From positions 124,001-188,000 of the forward strand of contig NZ_BDCK01000017.1 in NCBI RefSeq assembly GCF_001613465.1: a stretch of 64,000 nt of DNA, given 5' to 3'. Under the pieces are notes generated by a model. The model made no database searches, was not told the origin of the DNA, and saw only the letters and a list, made by a program, of their open reading frames with translations. Of the stretch, positions 19,991-28,300 are shown in pieces. The stretch is from Nocardia niwae NBRC 108934 = DSM 45340 (GTDB lineage: Bacteria > Actinomycetota > Actinomycetes > Mycobacteriales > Mycobacteriaceae). Made by a program: the position numbers and the translations under genes. Numbering within the stretch: position 1 is the stretch's first letter; each line of letters starts with the position of its first letter.

Positions 19991-21513
19991 ACGCAGCATC
20001 GCATCGCGATTCGACCGGGGGCGGTGGCCGGGCGACGGGTGGGCGCGACCTGACCGGGCTGTCCGCGGCCGAGCTGGCCGAGAAGATCCACGGTCGCGAG
20101 CTGTCGTCGGTGGAGGTCACCCAGGCGCACCTGGACCGGATCGCCGAGGTCGACGGCGAGTATCACGCCTTCCTGCACGTCGCGGGTGAGCAGGCTCTGG
20201 CGGCCGCTGCCGCGGTGGACGCCGCGCTCGGCTCGGGCGCCGCGCCCGCCTCGCCGCTGGCCGGAGTTCCCTTGGCGCTCAAGGACGTGTTCACCACCAC
20301 GGACATGCCGACCACCTGTGCGTCGAAGATCCTCGAGGGCTGGGTCTCGCCCTACGACGCGACGGTCACCAGGCGGTTGCGCGAGGCGGGCATCCCGATC
20401 CTCGGCAAGACCAACATGGACGAGTTCGCGATGGGCTCCTCCACCGAGAACTCCGCCTACGGCCCCACCCGCAACCCGTGGGACACCACCCGCATCCCGG
20501 GCGGCTCGGGCGGCGGCTCCGCGGCGGCGCTGGCTTCGAACCAGGCGCCGCTGGCCATCGGCACCGACACCGGCGGTTCCATCCGCCAGCCCGCGGCCGT
20601 GACCGCGACCGTCGGCACCAAGCCGACCTACGGCACGGTGTCGCGCTTCGGTCTGGTCGCCTGCGCGTCGTCGCTGGACCAGGGCGGTCCGTGCGGACGG
20701 ACGGTGCTGGACACCGCGCTGCTGCACGAGGTGATCGCGGGATACGACCCGCGTGACTCCACCTCGCGCGACGTACCGGTGCCGCCGGTGGTGGCCGCCG
20801 CGCGCGCGGGGGCGCAGGGCGATCTGCGCGGCGTCAAGATCGGCGTGGTGAAGGAACTGCACTCCGACAGCTACCAGCCCGGCGTGCTCGCCTCCTTCGA
20901 CGCCGCCGTGGCGGTGCTGAAGGATCTCGGCGCCGAGGTGGTCGAAGTGTCCTGTCCGCACTTCGAATACGGGCTGTCGTCCTACTACTTGGTGATGCCG
21001 TCGGAGGTGTCGTCCAATCTCGCGCGGTTCGACGCCATGCGTTACGGCCTGCGCGTCGCCGATGACGGGCAGCACAGCGCCGAGCAGGTCATGGCGGCTA
21101 CGCGTGCGGCCGGCTTCGGCCCAGAGGTCAAGCGGCGCATCATGATCGGCACATACGCGCTGTCGGCCGGTTACTACGACGCCTACTACGGCCAGGCGCT
21201 GAAGGTGCGCACGCTCATCGCCCGCGACTTCGACCAGGCCTACGAGCAGGTCGACGTGCTCGTCTCGCCGACCAGCCCGTTCACGCCGTGGAAGCTGGGC
21301 GAGAAGGTCGACGATCCGCTGGCCATGTACCTCTCGGACCTGTGCACCCTGCCGACCAACCTGGCGGGGCACCCGGCCATGTCGGTGCCCTCGGGTCTGA
21401 GCAAGGACGACGGCATGCCCGTCGGCCTCCAGATCATGGCTCCCGCCCTCGCCGACGACCGCCTCTACCGGGTGGGCGCGGCCTACGAAGCCGCGCGCGG
21501 CCCCATCGCCTGA
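19987..21513 (+). CDS. gatA: Asp/Glu-tRNA amidotransferase subunit A
   Basis: 508 residues. An amidase-signature enzyme that hydrolyses glutamine and passes ammonia to GatB, turning Glu-tRNA(Gln) and Asp-tRNA(Asn) into the amides. The Ser-cisSer-Lys triad is K99 (PLALKDVF), S174 ([10 protein letters not shown]) and S198 ([11 protein letters not shown]), with the spacing of known GatA proteins. The first 20 residues are a variable extension. It is co-translated with gatC; gatB is 25 kb downstream. A long-loop hairpin after the stop separates it from the convergent SDR gene. Confidence 0.95.
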   Translation: MNAASHRDSTGGGGRATGGRDLTGLSAAELAEKIHGRELSSVEVTQAHLDRIAEVDGEYHAFLHVAGEQALAAAAAVDAALGSGAAPASPLAGVPLALKDVFTTTDMPTTCASKILEGWVSPYDATVTRRLREAGIPILGKTNMDEFAMGSSTENSAYGPTRNPWDTTRIPGGSGGGSAAALASNQAPLAIGTDTGGSIRQPAAVTATVGTKPTYGTVSRFGLVACASSLDQGGPCGRTVLDTALLHEVIAGYDPRDSTSRDVPVPPVVAAARAGAQGDLRGVKIGVVKELHSDSYQPGVLASFDAAVAVLKDLGAEVVEVSCPHFEYGLSSYYLVMPSEVSSNLARFDAMRYGLRVADDGQHSAEQVMAATRAAGFGPEVKRRIMIGTYALSAGYYDAYYGQALKVRTLIARDFDQAYEQVDVLVSPTSPFTPWKLGEKVDDPLAMYLSDLCTLPTNLAGHPAMSVPSGLSKDDGMPVGLQIMAPALADDRLYRVGAAYEAARGPIA

Positions 21514-21520
21514 CCTTCGA

Positions 21521-21571
21521 CGCGGAGCCGCTCGATCGCGCACCGGTTGCGCGGAAGCGGGCGGCTCCGCG
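21521..21571 (+). terminator. terminator between gatA and the SDR gene
   Basis: CGCGGAGCCGC (21521-21531) pairs with GCGGCTCCGCG (21561-21571). The 29-nt loop has a smaller stem, GCGCA/TGCGC. It lies between convergent genes and could work in both directions. Confidence 0.55.
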
Positions 21572-21575
21572 ATCG

Positions 21576-22499
21576 TCATGCGGGCCAGGTGAATTCCGGG
21601 TCGTCGGTGTAGTCGCGACGGCGCTGATCCAAGGCGAGTGCCACCATCTGGTGCGCGCCGGGCCCGATGATCTTGCGCAGCGGGGGGTTCGGCATGTTCA
21701 CCAAGGCGATCAGGCCCGCGGCGCCGACTTCCGGCGGCGCTTCGGTCCATTCGGGCTCCGTGCCGGTCGTAGCGTCCGGCGCGGATTCGGCTGAGGGCGT
21801 GGTGGCTTCGCCTTCAGGCCGGGCGTCGGTCGAGCCGGTGGAGGCGTTCGCGGCGTCACCCTCCGTTGCCGGGTAGTCCGGCATGCCGAGGATGCCGCCA
21901 CGCAACTGGGCATAGGCGGGAATGCCGGTGGCGAACCGCATGCTCGATTTGGCCCAGTCGGTGTCGAAGCCGCCCAGTTGCGCGAGCGTGACCCGGATGC
22001 CGAAGGGGCGCAACTCGTCGGCCAGCGCGGCGCTGAATCCCTCCAGGGCCCATTTGCTCGCGTTGTAGAGGCCGAACAGAGGAAGGCTCCCCACGGCTCC
22101 GACCGTGGAGATCTGCACGATGTGCCCGGAGCCCTGGGCGCGCAGATGCGGCGCGGCCGCCTGCGAAACCCACAGCGCGCCGTAGAAGTTGGTGTCCATC
22201 TGGTCGCGGATCTGCGCTTCGGTCAGCTCCTCGATGGCGCCGACCAGGCCGTAGCCGGCGTTGTTCACGATCACATCGATGGCGCCCGCCGTGGCGAACG
22301 CCTTTTCCACAGTGGCGATCACGCTCTCGCGGTCGCGGACGTCCAAGGGCAGCACGGTGAGACGGTCGTCGGTGAGGTCTGTCAGGGACTCGGGGTCACG
22401 GGCGGTCGCGACGACACGGTCACCCTGAGCGAGCGCGGCCGTCGTGAATGCCCGGCCGAGTCCGCGGCCTGCGCCGGTGATGAACCACGTTCTGGTCAA
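21576..22499 (-). CDS. SDR oxidoreductase with a low-complexity insert
   Basis: 307 residues. Classical SDR: TGAGRGLG cofactor motif (8-15), ATARDPESL, VNNAGYG, and the YNASK active site. TTG 22499 is chosen because AAAGGA lies 6 nt upstream; an ATG further up would place the operator inside the gene. Between the substrate-loop region (GGILGMPDY) and the last helices (GLIALVNMPNPPLR) is an insert of about 40 residues rich in Ala, Thr, Glu and Ser that SDR relatives do not need. It is divergent from a TetR gene with two matching operators between them, so the TetR protein most likely represses it. Confidence 0.85.
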   Translation of the reverse strand: MTRTWFITGAGRGLGRAFTTAALAQGDRVVATARDPESLTDLTDDRLTVLPLDVRDRESVIATVEKAFATAGAIDVIVNNAGYGLVGAIEELTEAQIRDQMDTNFYGALWVSQAAAPHLRAQGSGHIVQISTVGAVGSLPLFGLYNASKWALEGFSAALADELRPFGIRVTLAQLGGFDTDWAKSSMRFATGIPAYAQLRGGILGMPDYPATEGDAANASTGSTDARPEGEATTPSAESAPDATTGTEPEWTEAPPEVGAAGLIALVNMPNPPLRKIIGPGAHQMVALALDQRRRDYTDDPEFTWPA

Positions 22500-22514
22500 G
22501 AGAGATCCTTTCGT

Positions 22515-22535
22515 AACGAGACGGTCCGTCTCGTT
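22515..22535. promoter_or_regulatory. TetR operator 1 (SDR side)
   Basis: Perfect inverted repeat with 10-bp arms, AACGAGACGG and CCGTCTCGTT, around one T. Its 15-bp core GAGACG-GTC-CGTCTC has the layout of operator 2. It lies 16 bp upstream of the SDR start. Confidence 0.8.
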
Positions 22536-22572
22536 CGAAAACCATGCCAAGTGGATCCCGACTTGTCAAGAC

Positions 22573-22587
22573 GAGACGTTTCGTCTC
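22573..22587. promoter_or_regulatory. TetR operator 2 (TetR side)
   Basis: GAGACG-TTT-CGTCTC, the same half-sites and spacing as operator 1, with centres 55 bp apart. It ends 8 bp before the TAGGGT -10 box of the TetR gene, so binding would block autogenous transcription. Confidence 0.78.
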
Positions 22588-22595
22588 ATTTGATG

Positions 22596-22601
22596 TAGGG
22601 T
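22596..22601 (+). promoter_or_regulatory. -10 box of the TetR gene
   Basis: TAGGGT ends 6 nt before ATG 22608, with no Shine-Dalgarno sequence: a leaderless arrangement next to operator 2. Confidence 0.5.
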
Positions 22602-22607
22602 GCGGGC

Positions 22608-23195
22608 ATGGCCGATACCCCGACCGCCGCGCGCCGCAGCGAGCGTGCCCGTGCTGCGATCCTCGCCGCGACGAGCGAGCTGATCCGTGAAGTGTCCTAC
22701 GCGAAGCTGAGCGTCGAGGCCATCGCGGCCCGTGCCGGCGTCGGCAAGCAGACGATCTACCGCTGGTGGCCGTCGAAGGGCGCGGTCGTCTTCGACGCCA
22801 TGCTCGAATCCGATTCGGGCCCGGCGGGTCCGGCCTTGCCCGACACCGGCGACGTCGCGGCCGACCTGCGCCAGTTGCTGCGCGGTTCGATCGGGGCGCT
22901 CACCGATCCCGGCTTCGAGTCCTTCCTGCGGGCGATGTACATCGAGATCCAGCAGGACGCGGAGCTGGCCGCGGCGTATCGCGAGCGTCTGCTGCTGCCG
23001 CAGCGTGCCGCCATCGCCGACCGCCTGACCACCGCCGTCGCCGCCGGGGAACTGCGTGCCGGACTCGACCTCGAACTCGCCACCGATCTGCTACTCGGCC
23101 CGACGCAGATGCGGTGGTCGCTGGGGCTCGGCGGGCTCACGGAGGCGTACGCCGATGCCGCGCTCGATGCCGTGCTGGCCTATTTGCGCGCGTGA
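22608..23195 (+). CDS. TetR-family repressor
   Basis: 195 residues. The N-terminal helix-turn-helix (about 10-58: ARAAILAATSELIREVSYAKLSVEAIAARAGVGKQTIYRWWPSK in pieces) is typical TetR, with recognition helix GVGKQTIYRWW. The C-terminal ligand domain resembles the TetR_C_11-like group. Two GAGACGnnnCGTCTC operators in the shared intergenic region point to autoregulation and control of the divergent SDR, perhaps in response to a substrate of that enzyme. Confidence 0.88.
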   Translation: MADTPTAARRSERARAAILAATSELIREVSYAKLSVEAIAARAGVGKQTIYRWWPSKGAVVFDAMLESDSGPAGPALPDTGDVAADLRQLLRGSIGALTDPGFESFLRAMYIEIQQDAELAAAYRERLLLPQRAAIADRLTTAVAAGELRAGLDLELATDLLLGPTQMRWSLGLGGLTEAYADAALDAVLAYLRA

Positions 23196-23234
23196 GGACG
23201 CGTCGTTCGCGGGGCCGGTTCCGACTCGGCGGCC

Positions 23235-23681
23235 TCAGGAAGCGCGCAGCTTTTCGGCTTGCTCCTTGATGCCATCGGTCATGCCCTCGAAGCCGCGCCG
23301 TAAGTTCTTGCCGAGCAGCGCGACGACCACGGGATGCAACCATCCGCCGAGTTCGAAGTGCGAATCGTAGCGAGTGCGGTCGTCGGCCAGCGGTGTCACG
23401 GTGTGCGAGCGCAAGCTGTGCAGTGCGCCCGGAGGCACCGGTTTCATCGAGTAGCCGAGCTCGCGGCCGGGGGTGTGCGAACGAATCCATTCCCGCTGCT
23501 TGCGCGGGCTCGCCCCGGAGACGCGGACGAGCATGTCGATCGGCTCGCCGGGCACCAGCGAGCTGTGGCACTCCGTGACGAAGGGATTCCACTCGCCATA
23601 GCGCGGGAAGTCGGTGATCACCTGCCACACCAGAGCGGCGGGTGCGTCGATGTCGGCGGCGAGGTCGATGACGAAAGCCAT
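23235..23681 (-). CDS. SRPBCC-fold protein
   Basis: 148 residues of the START/Bet v1-like (SRPBCC) superfamily, which binds hydrophobic ligands in a deep pocket. The start FVIDLAADIDAPAALVWQVITDFPRYGEWNPF is typical, as is the long C-terminal helix (FEGMTDGIKEQAEKLRAS). The ligand is unknown. A perfect KstR-type site lies 9 bp upstream of the ATG, so the gene may be induced by sterols. It follows the hydrolase gene on the same strand after 54 bp. Confidence 0.8.
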   Translation of the reverse strand: MAFVIDLAADIDAPAALVWQVITDFPRYGEWNPFVTECHSSLVPGEPIDMLVRVSGASPRKQREWIRSHTPGRELGYSMKPVPPGALHSLRSHTVTPLADDRTRYDSHFELGGWLHPVVVALLGKNLRRGFEGMTDGIKEQAEKLRAS

Positions 23682-23689
23682 GCAGGAAT

Positions 23690-23703
23690 TAGAACATGTT
23701 CTA
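23690..23703. promoter_or_regulatory. KstR-type operator
   Basis: TAGAACATGTTCTA is a perfect 14-bp palindrome that fits TnnAACnnGTTnnA, the published binding consensus of KstR, the TetR repressor of cholesterol catabolism in actinobacteria. It overlaps the expected promoter and leader of the SRPBCC gene. Binding here is inferred. Confidence 0.6.
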
Positions 23704-23735
23704 GGCGGTGGGGCGTGTGCGCCGCGCCGAACGGC

Positions 23736-25127
23736 TCAGCAGGCACCCATGGCCGTGCCCTGATCGGCGCCGTAGCGGTGGCCGTGGCCCGGCGGGGCGT
23801 GCAAGGCGGCGAGCAGGTCGGCGGTGGTCTGCGCGAAGCTGATCACCGGAAGCCACTGCGGAACCGGAGCGTCGACGCGGGCGCCGGTCAGGTCTGGTGC
23901 GCGCCACAACTGGGACGGCGACCAGTGCACCACCGGGTCGGAACTGTTGGCCAGCACCGTCGCACCGCCGCGGTGCACCTGATTGGCCGGAGGTCCGGCC
24001 CAGAGGGCCGCGCAGGTCCGGCTGTCCTGCTCGGTGTCGTCCGCGAAGACGGCGTTGCCGCCCAGCGCGCCCAGGCTCTGCCCGTAGAGGTAGAGCTTCG
24101 GCTTGTGCGCGAGCCCCTCGACGTGGCGTTCCACGGCGGCGAACAGCTCGCGGGCGGCCGTCACCGCCGCGTCCCGGCCGAACACGAAGGTCGCCCAGCT
24201 CGGGAGATAGGAGTACTGCAACCCGACCAGTGCCACGTCACCGTCGAAGCGCCGGTCGAAACCCGCCACGGCATTCGCGTCGATCCAGCCGGAACCGGTG
24301 GGCACCGCGACGACCAGGTGGGAGCGCGCGAAGCCGCCCTCCCGTTCCAGCTCCCGGATCGCCAGCGCGACGCGGCTGTCCAGGTCGGGCGCCGAGGCCA
24401 CTCCGACGTAGACCCGCACCGCTCGTCCCGGTGCGCCGCCGACGAACTTGCGTCCCTCGGAGCCGAGCGACGCCCAGCTCACCGCCGACTCGGCGCTGCT
24501 CGCTTCGTCGTGCGAAACAGGTTGCACCACCGCCGGATCCAGCTCGGCGTTCGCCCTCGCGTACACCGATTCCCGCCATCCGACCACCGCGGGCACGCCC
24601 ACGAGATACAGCAGGACCGCCACGACCGCGGCCAGCGAGACACCGCGCGCCCAGCCCAGTTTCCGCGATGCCCACCGGATCGAGCGGGTAGCGGCCACGA
24701 GCAGTCCGATGATCAACGCGGCGCCGAGCGCGCACCGCAACCAGTAGCCGGCGCCGATGTGCGGGGTACCCATCGCCGCGCGCAGCCGGTTCTGCCAGTG
24801 TCCCGCGTTCGCCGCCGCGCCCACCACCAGGACCGACGTCGCGATCAGCAACGGCAGCCGCAACCACCCCTGCCGCTGGTCGACGTCGAAACCGCAGCGC
24901 CGCAGGACGATTCGCAGCACCCCGGCCGCGCCGAGGGTGAGCGCGGCGAGCAGCCCCGTCAGCACGGCTTGCGCGCTCGGCGTGCGAGGAAGCAGCCCGG
25001 GCGCCAGGGAGGCCAGCACACCGGTCCCGATGCCGAGCGTCGTGCCGATCCGCGGCGGCGCGACCCGGCGTATCGCGACGGCGACCCACCTGCGCCGGTC
25101 CAGGAATTCCGGGACGAACGACGTCAT
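23736..25127 (-). CDS. membrane alpha/beta-hydrolase (Abhydrolase_9 type)
   Basis: 463 residues. The N-terminal half has about four or five transmembrane helices (about 30-180), and the C-terminal half is an alpha/beta-hydrolase with nucleophile S351 in YLYGQSLGALGG and a late His in GHGHRYG. The layout matches the actinobacterial family with Pfam domains Abhydrolase_9_N and Abhydrolase_9. Its substrate is unknown; a lipid or ester is likely. Its start overlaps the stop of the phospholipase A2-like gene by 4 bp, so both come from one transcript. Confidence 0.8.
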   Translation of the reverse strand: MTSFVPEFLDRRRWVAVAIRRVAPPRIGTTLGIGTGVLASLAPGLLPRTPSAQAVLTGLLAALTLGAAGVLRIVLRRCGFDVDQRQGWLRLPLLIATSVLVVGAAANAGHWQNRLRAAMGTPHIGAGYWLRCALGAALIIGLLVAATRSIRWASRKLGWARGVSLAAVVAVLLYLVGVPAVVGWRESVYARANAELDPAVVQPVSHDEASSAESAVSWASLGSEGRKFVGGAPGRAVRVYVGVASAPDLDSRVALAIRELEREGGFARSHLVVAVPTGSGWIDANAVAGFDRRFDGDVALVGLQYSYLPSWATFVFGRDAAVTAARELFAAVERHVEGLAHKPKLYLYGQSLGALGGNAVFADDTEQDSRTCAALWAGPPANQVHRGGATVLANSSDPVVHWSPSQLWRAPDLTGARVDAPVPQWLPVISFAQTTADLLAALHAPPGHGHRYGADQGTAMGAC

Positions 25128-25915
25128 CGCCGTACCGCCGCCGCGTCGGAACAGGTCGGGCCCGCCGCCGGTGCGGGGTCACGCCGACGGTTGCGCACGA
25201 CGAGCACCGCGATCAGCCCGGCGATTCCGGCGCCGAGCACGCCCACCAGCTGTCCGCTCGCGGCCGGTCCGGTATCCGCCGCGTCGAGCAAGGGCTCCAC
25301 CACGGGCGCGCCGTAGTCCTGCCGCCGCGAGTTCAGGTCGACGGCGGTGTTCGCGATCGAGGCCATCGCATCGCAGCGCGCGCGGGAGAAGGAGTCCACC
25401 CGGGCGGCGCAGGCTTGATGCATCTGCCGGTCCAGCGTCGCGTCGAGGGCCTGCCGCGCCCACGGGCCCAGCGGCTCGCCCCGCTGATCGGCGTAGCGCA
25501 GCAGGTCATAGCCGAGGTCATGGGCTTTGCACGCGGTATCGAACTCGGCGGGCAGCGTCACCGGGGACGAGCAGTCCCCGCGCGGATTGACCAGTACCCC
25601 GTCCACCGTGCTCGGCCGGTAGCCGAAGGAGGCGACGAAGTCCGCCGGGATCGCGGTGAGCGCGCCGGGCGCGCCCGCGGACAGTTCGGCGATCGCGGCA
25701 CTCGCCTGCACGCTCTCGATCGGCGCCGCCGCCGCGGCGGCCTGCTGGGCGGGGGCGAGGAACGCCGTCGCCGCCATGGTGGTCAACGCCGCCGCGGTGA
25801 GCGCCGCGTAGCGCCGCGTCGGCGCGATGGCGGAAGAGGTTGCGGCGGAATGGTTTCGGGCTCCTGCGGCCGAGGCGGACCGGGTCTCGCGCCCGGCGCT
25901 GGTCGGTGTGCTCAT
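25124..25915 (-). CDS. secreted prokaryotic phospholipase A2-like protein, C-terminally anchored
   Basis: 263 residues. A long N-terminal region leads into a signal segment (about 36-62, RRYAALTAAALTTMAATAFLA). The phospholipase A2 domain has the catalytic pair H132-D133 in CKAHDLGYDLLRY, the metal-side loop PRGDCSSPV, and a second cysteine pair (HQACAARV, ARCDAM). Unlike the small secreted enzymes, it has a C-terminal helix (about 225-245, LVGVLGAGIAGLIAVLVV) followed by basic residues, which would hold it at the cell surface. It is first in an operon with the alpha/beta-hydrolase, suggesting shared lipid turnover. Confidence 0.82.
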   Translation of the reverse strand: MSTPTSAGRETRSASAAGARNHSAATSSAIAPTRRYAALTAAALTTMAATAFLAPAQQAAAAAAPIESVQASAAIAELSAGAPGALTAIPADFVASFGYRPSTVDGVLVNPRGDCSSPVTLPAEFDTACKAHDLGYDLLRYADQRGEPLGPWARQALDATLDRQMHQACAARVDSFSRARCDAMASIANTAVDLNSRRQDYGAPVVEPLLDAADTGPAASGQLVGVLGAGIAGLIAVLVVRNRRRDPAPAAGPTCSDAAAVRR

Positions 25916-26070
25916 GGCGACGACGTTAGGGACTCGCTTCCGGCGGCCGCCTCACGCCCGGGGACGTTTCCCGTCCCGTGCCGCCGGGGGAGCCGCCGCA
26001 CCCGTCTCGCACCGGGGTATCGGGCCGGAAATCACCCGTGGGTATGAGGCCGCGGTGAACCGGGAGTTCC

Positions 26071-26076
26071 TAGTGT
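26071..26076 (+). promoter_or_regulatory. -10 box of the first histidine kinase gene
   Basis: TAGTGT ends 7 nt before ATG 26084, with no Shine-Dalgarno sequence: a leaderless arrangement. Confidence 0.42.
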
Positions 26077-26083
26077 CATAGGC

Positions 26084-27307
26084 ATGAACCGAGAAAGTCG
26101 CGCCTGGACGCGACGGCTGGACGCGCGGACCTGGTTCGACCTGGGCACGGTGCTGGTCGCGCTGATCTGGTACACGGTGGCCTGGCCGACCCTGCACCTG
26201 ACCCACGCGGTGCCCGCCGCTGCGCAGCCGTTCATCGCGGCGCTGGCCGCGTTCCCGGTGCTGCTGGTGCGGCTGAACCCGGCATTGGGCTGGGCCATCT
26301 CGGCGGGCTCCGCGCTGGTGATCGCGCTGGCGATCCCGCATCAACCGAACAACGAGCTGCCGTTCCAAGTCGTCCACCTGCTGTGCCTGCTGGCGCTGCT
26401 GTTCGCGGTGGCGGTGCGCGCCCCCGGGCAGATCGTGGCGGTGGCCTGGGCGGCGACGGCGCTGCTGTTGGCGACCACCATGCCCGGCGAAGGGGATGCG
26501 TTCGCCAACGCGGCGTGGGGCTGGCCGATCGCGCTGGCCGCGCTGGTGCTGTTCGGCCTGCTGATCCGCTGGCTGGCGCTGTCGCGGCGGCAGCTGGTGC
26601 GTCAGGAGGAGGAGAACGAACTCGAGCGGGCTCGCCGCGCGATCCTGGAGGAGAAGGCGCGCATCGCCCGCGACCTGCACGATGTCGTCGCCCACCACAT
26701 GTCACTGGTGGTGGTGCAGGCGCAGACCGCGCCCTACCGGGTCGAGGGCGTCACCGCGGCCGCTCGCGCCGAGTTCGAGTCCATCGGCGCCACGGCGCGC
26801 GAAGCGCTCAACGAGATCCGCGGCATGCTCGGTGTGCTGCGCAGCGACGGCCAGCTGCCCGAGCACGCGCCCCAGCCGAAGGCCGCGGACGTGATCGCCC
26901 TGTTCGAGGGCGCGCGGCGCGCGGGTGTCCACATCGAGTGGACCGTGGACGGCGCCCTGGACACGATTCCGGAGACCACCGGCCTCGCCCTCTACCGCGT
27001 CGCCCAGGAATCGCTGTCCAACGCTTCCCGGCACGCCCCGGGCGCCCCGGTCGAGGTGCGCATCGCGTGCGGCGCGGAGCTGCTGCTCGACGTCGAGAAC
27101 GGGCCGGGCGCGACGCCCGCCCGCCCGGTCGGCAACGGCGGTCACGGCATCGCGGGCATGCAGGCGCGAGCGCTGGCAGTCGGCGGCGAAGTGACGGCGG
27201 GACCGCGCGCGGACGGCGGGTTCCGGCTCCACGCGCGCTTCCCGCTCGTCGCGCAGGACGCCGCCGCCGTCGTCGTCGGAGCCGTACCCGCCGAGCCCGG
27301 TCGCTGA
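26084..27307 (+). CDS. sensor histidine kinase (NarL/LiaS type)
   Basis: 407 residues. Five or six hydrophobic segments (about 20-165) form the input domain without a large external loop. The HisKA_3 motif RIARDLHDVVAHHMS carries phospho-acceptor H199. The C-terminal ATPase domain has LYRVAQESLSNASRHA (N box) and GNGGHGIAGMQARA (G box). It pairs with the response regulator at 27628. The last 25 residues are Ala/Val-rich and outside the domain. The signal is unknown; the neighbouring surface lipase operon is divergent. Confidence 0.88.
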   Translation: MNRESRAWTRRLDARTWFDLGTVLVALIWYTVAWPTLHLTHAVPAAAQPFIAALAAFPVLLVRLNPALGWAISAGSALVIALAIPHQPNNELPFQVVHLLCLLALLFAVAVRAPGQIVAVAWAATALLLATTMPGEGDAFANAAWGWPIALAALVLFGLLIRWLALSRRQLVRQEEENELERARRAILEEKARIARDLHDVVAHHMSLVVVQAQTAPYRVEGVTAAARAEFESIGATAREALNEIRGMLGVLRSDGQLPEHAPQPKAADVIALFEGARRAGVHIEWTVDGALDTIPETTGLALYRVAQESLSNASRHAPGAPVEVRIACGAELLLDVENGPGATPARPVGNGGHGIAGMQARALAVGGEVTAGPRADGGFRLHARFPLVAQDAAAVVVGAVPAEPGR

Positions 27308-27627
27308 GTATCCGGCCCGTCGCCTGGCGGAGGGATTGCGCCCTCGGGCTGGAATCGGGTCTCCTCTGAGCTGCTCCGTGGCTGCGGGTGGCCCGCTCAA
27401 AAGTCCTGAGACATCGGCAGAAGTCATACGCCGCGGTCGCGTGAGGCATGCCGGGTACCGCGGACGAGGCATGAGCCGCCGAGCGTCCGGGAGCACGAAC
27501 CTGCCGAGTGCTACCTCGGGAACGTGCGAGTTCGAACGGGGGTCCGGCACAACGCACGGCACGCTCGTGCGGCACAGCGGGTGAACGGGCCGGGCGCGCA
27601 GTGGTACGGGGCAATTAGGGTGAGCGG
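27308..27627. other. kinase-regulator gap
   Basis: 320 bp between the kinase and its regulator, unusually long for such a pair. No convincing gene is seen; the longest frame is Arg/Ser/Gly-rich. A TAGGGT -10 box at 27616-27621 lies 6 nt before the regulator GTG, so the regulator has its own leaderless promoter. Confidence 0.5.
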
Positions 27628-28293
27628 GTGGCAATTACGGTGTTGATCGCCGACGACCAGGCGATGGTCCGTCAGGGATTCGGGGCGCTGCTCGCGGCGC
27701 AGCCGGATATCAGCGTGGTGGGCGACGCGGCGGACGGGAAGGCCGCGGTCGCCGAAGCGAAGCGGCTGCGCCCGGATGTCGTGCTGATGGATGTGCGCAT
27801 GCCGGAGATGAACGGGCTGGACGCGGCCCGCGCCATTCTGGCGGCCGGGTTCGACCCGCCGGTGCGCGTGCTGATGCTCACCACCTTCGACATCGACGAC
27901 TACGTCTACGAGGCGCTGAGCCTGGGCGCCAGTGGGTTCCTGCTCAAGGACGCGCCCGCCGAGGAACTGGTGCGCGCGGTGCGCGTGGTCGCCGACGGCC
28001 AGGCGCTGCTCGCGCCGACGGTCACCCGCAGGCTCATCGCCGACGTCACCCGCCGGCGCAGCGCGGCCCGCGCCAAGCCCGCGCCGCAGCTGACCGCGCT
28101 GACTCCCCGCGAGCGGGAAGTGCTCGAACTGATCGCGAAAGGCATGTCGAACACCGAGATCGCCGAAACCCTGTACGTGGCCGAGCAGACCGTGAAGACC
28201 CATGTCTCCAAGGTCTTCTCGAAGCTGAACCTGCGCGATCGAGCGCAGGCGGTGGTGCTGGCCTACGAGACCGGCTTGGTCACTCCGGGGTGA
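27628..28293 (+). CDS. NarL/LuxR-family response regulator
   Basis: 221 residues. Receiver domain with acidic pocket ADD (8-10), phospho-acceptor D55 in VVLMDVRMPE, Thr in LMLTTFD and Lys in FLLKDAP. The C-terminal LuxR helix-turn-helix (about 155-215: LTPREREVLELIAKGMSNTE, then VAEQTVKTHVSKVFSKL). GTG start directly behind TAGGGT. The cognate kinase is 320 bp upstream. Confidence 0.9.
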   Translation: MAITVLIADDQAMVRQGFGALLAAQPDISVVGDAADGKAAVAEAKRLRPDVVLMDVRMPEMNGLDAARAILAAGFDPPVRVLMLTTFDIDDYVYEALSLGASGFLLKDAPAEELVRAVRVVADGQALLAPTVTRRLIADVTRRRSAARAKPAPQLTALTPREREVLELIAKGMSNTEIAETLYVAEQTVKTHVSKVFSKLNLRDRAQAVVLAYETGLVTPG

Positions 28294-28300
28294 GCCGGAC

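Noticed and set aside
23690..23703. LexA/SOS box at the palindrome
   Set aside because: The mycobacterial SOS box has four bases between GAAC and GTTC; here there are two, which fits KstR.
27336..27584. 82-residue plus-strand frame in the kinase-regulator gap
   Set aside because: Ser/Gly/Arg-rich without a ribosome site or protein-like pattern.
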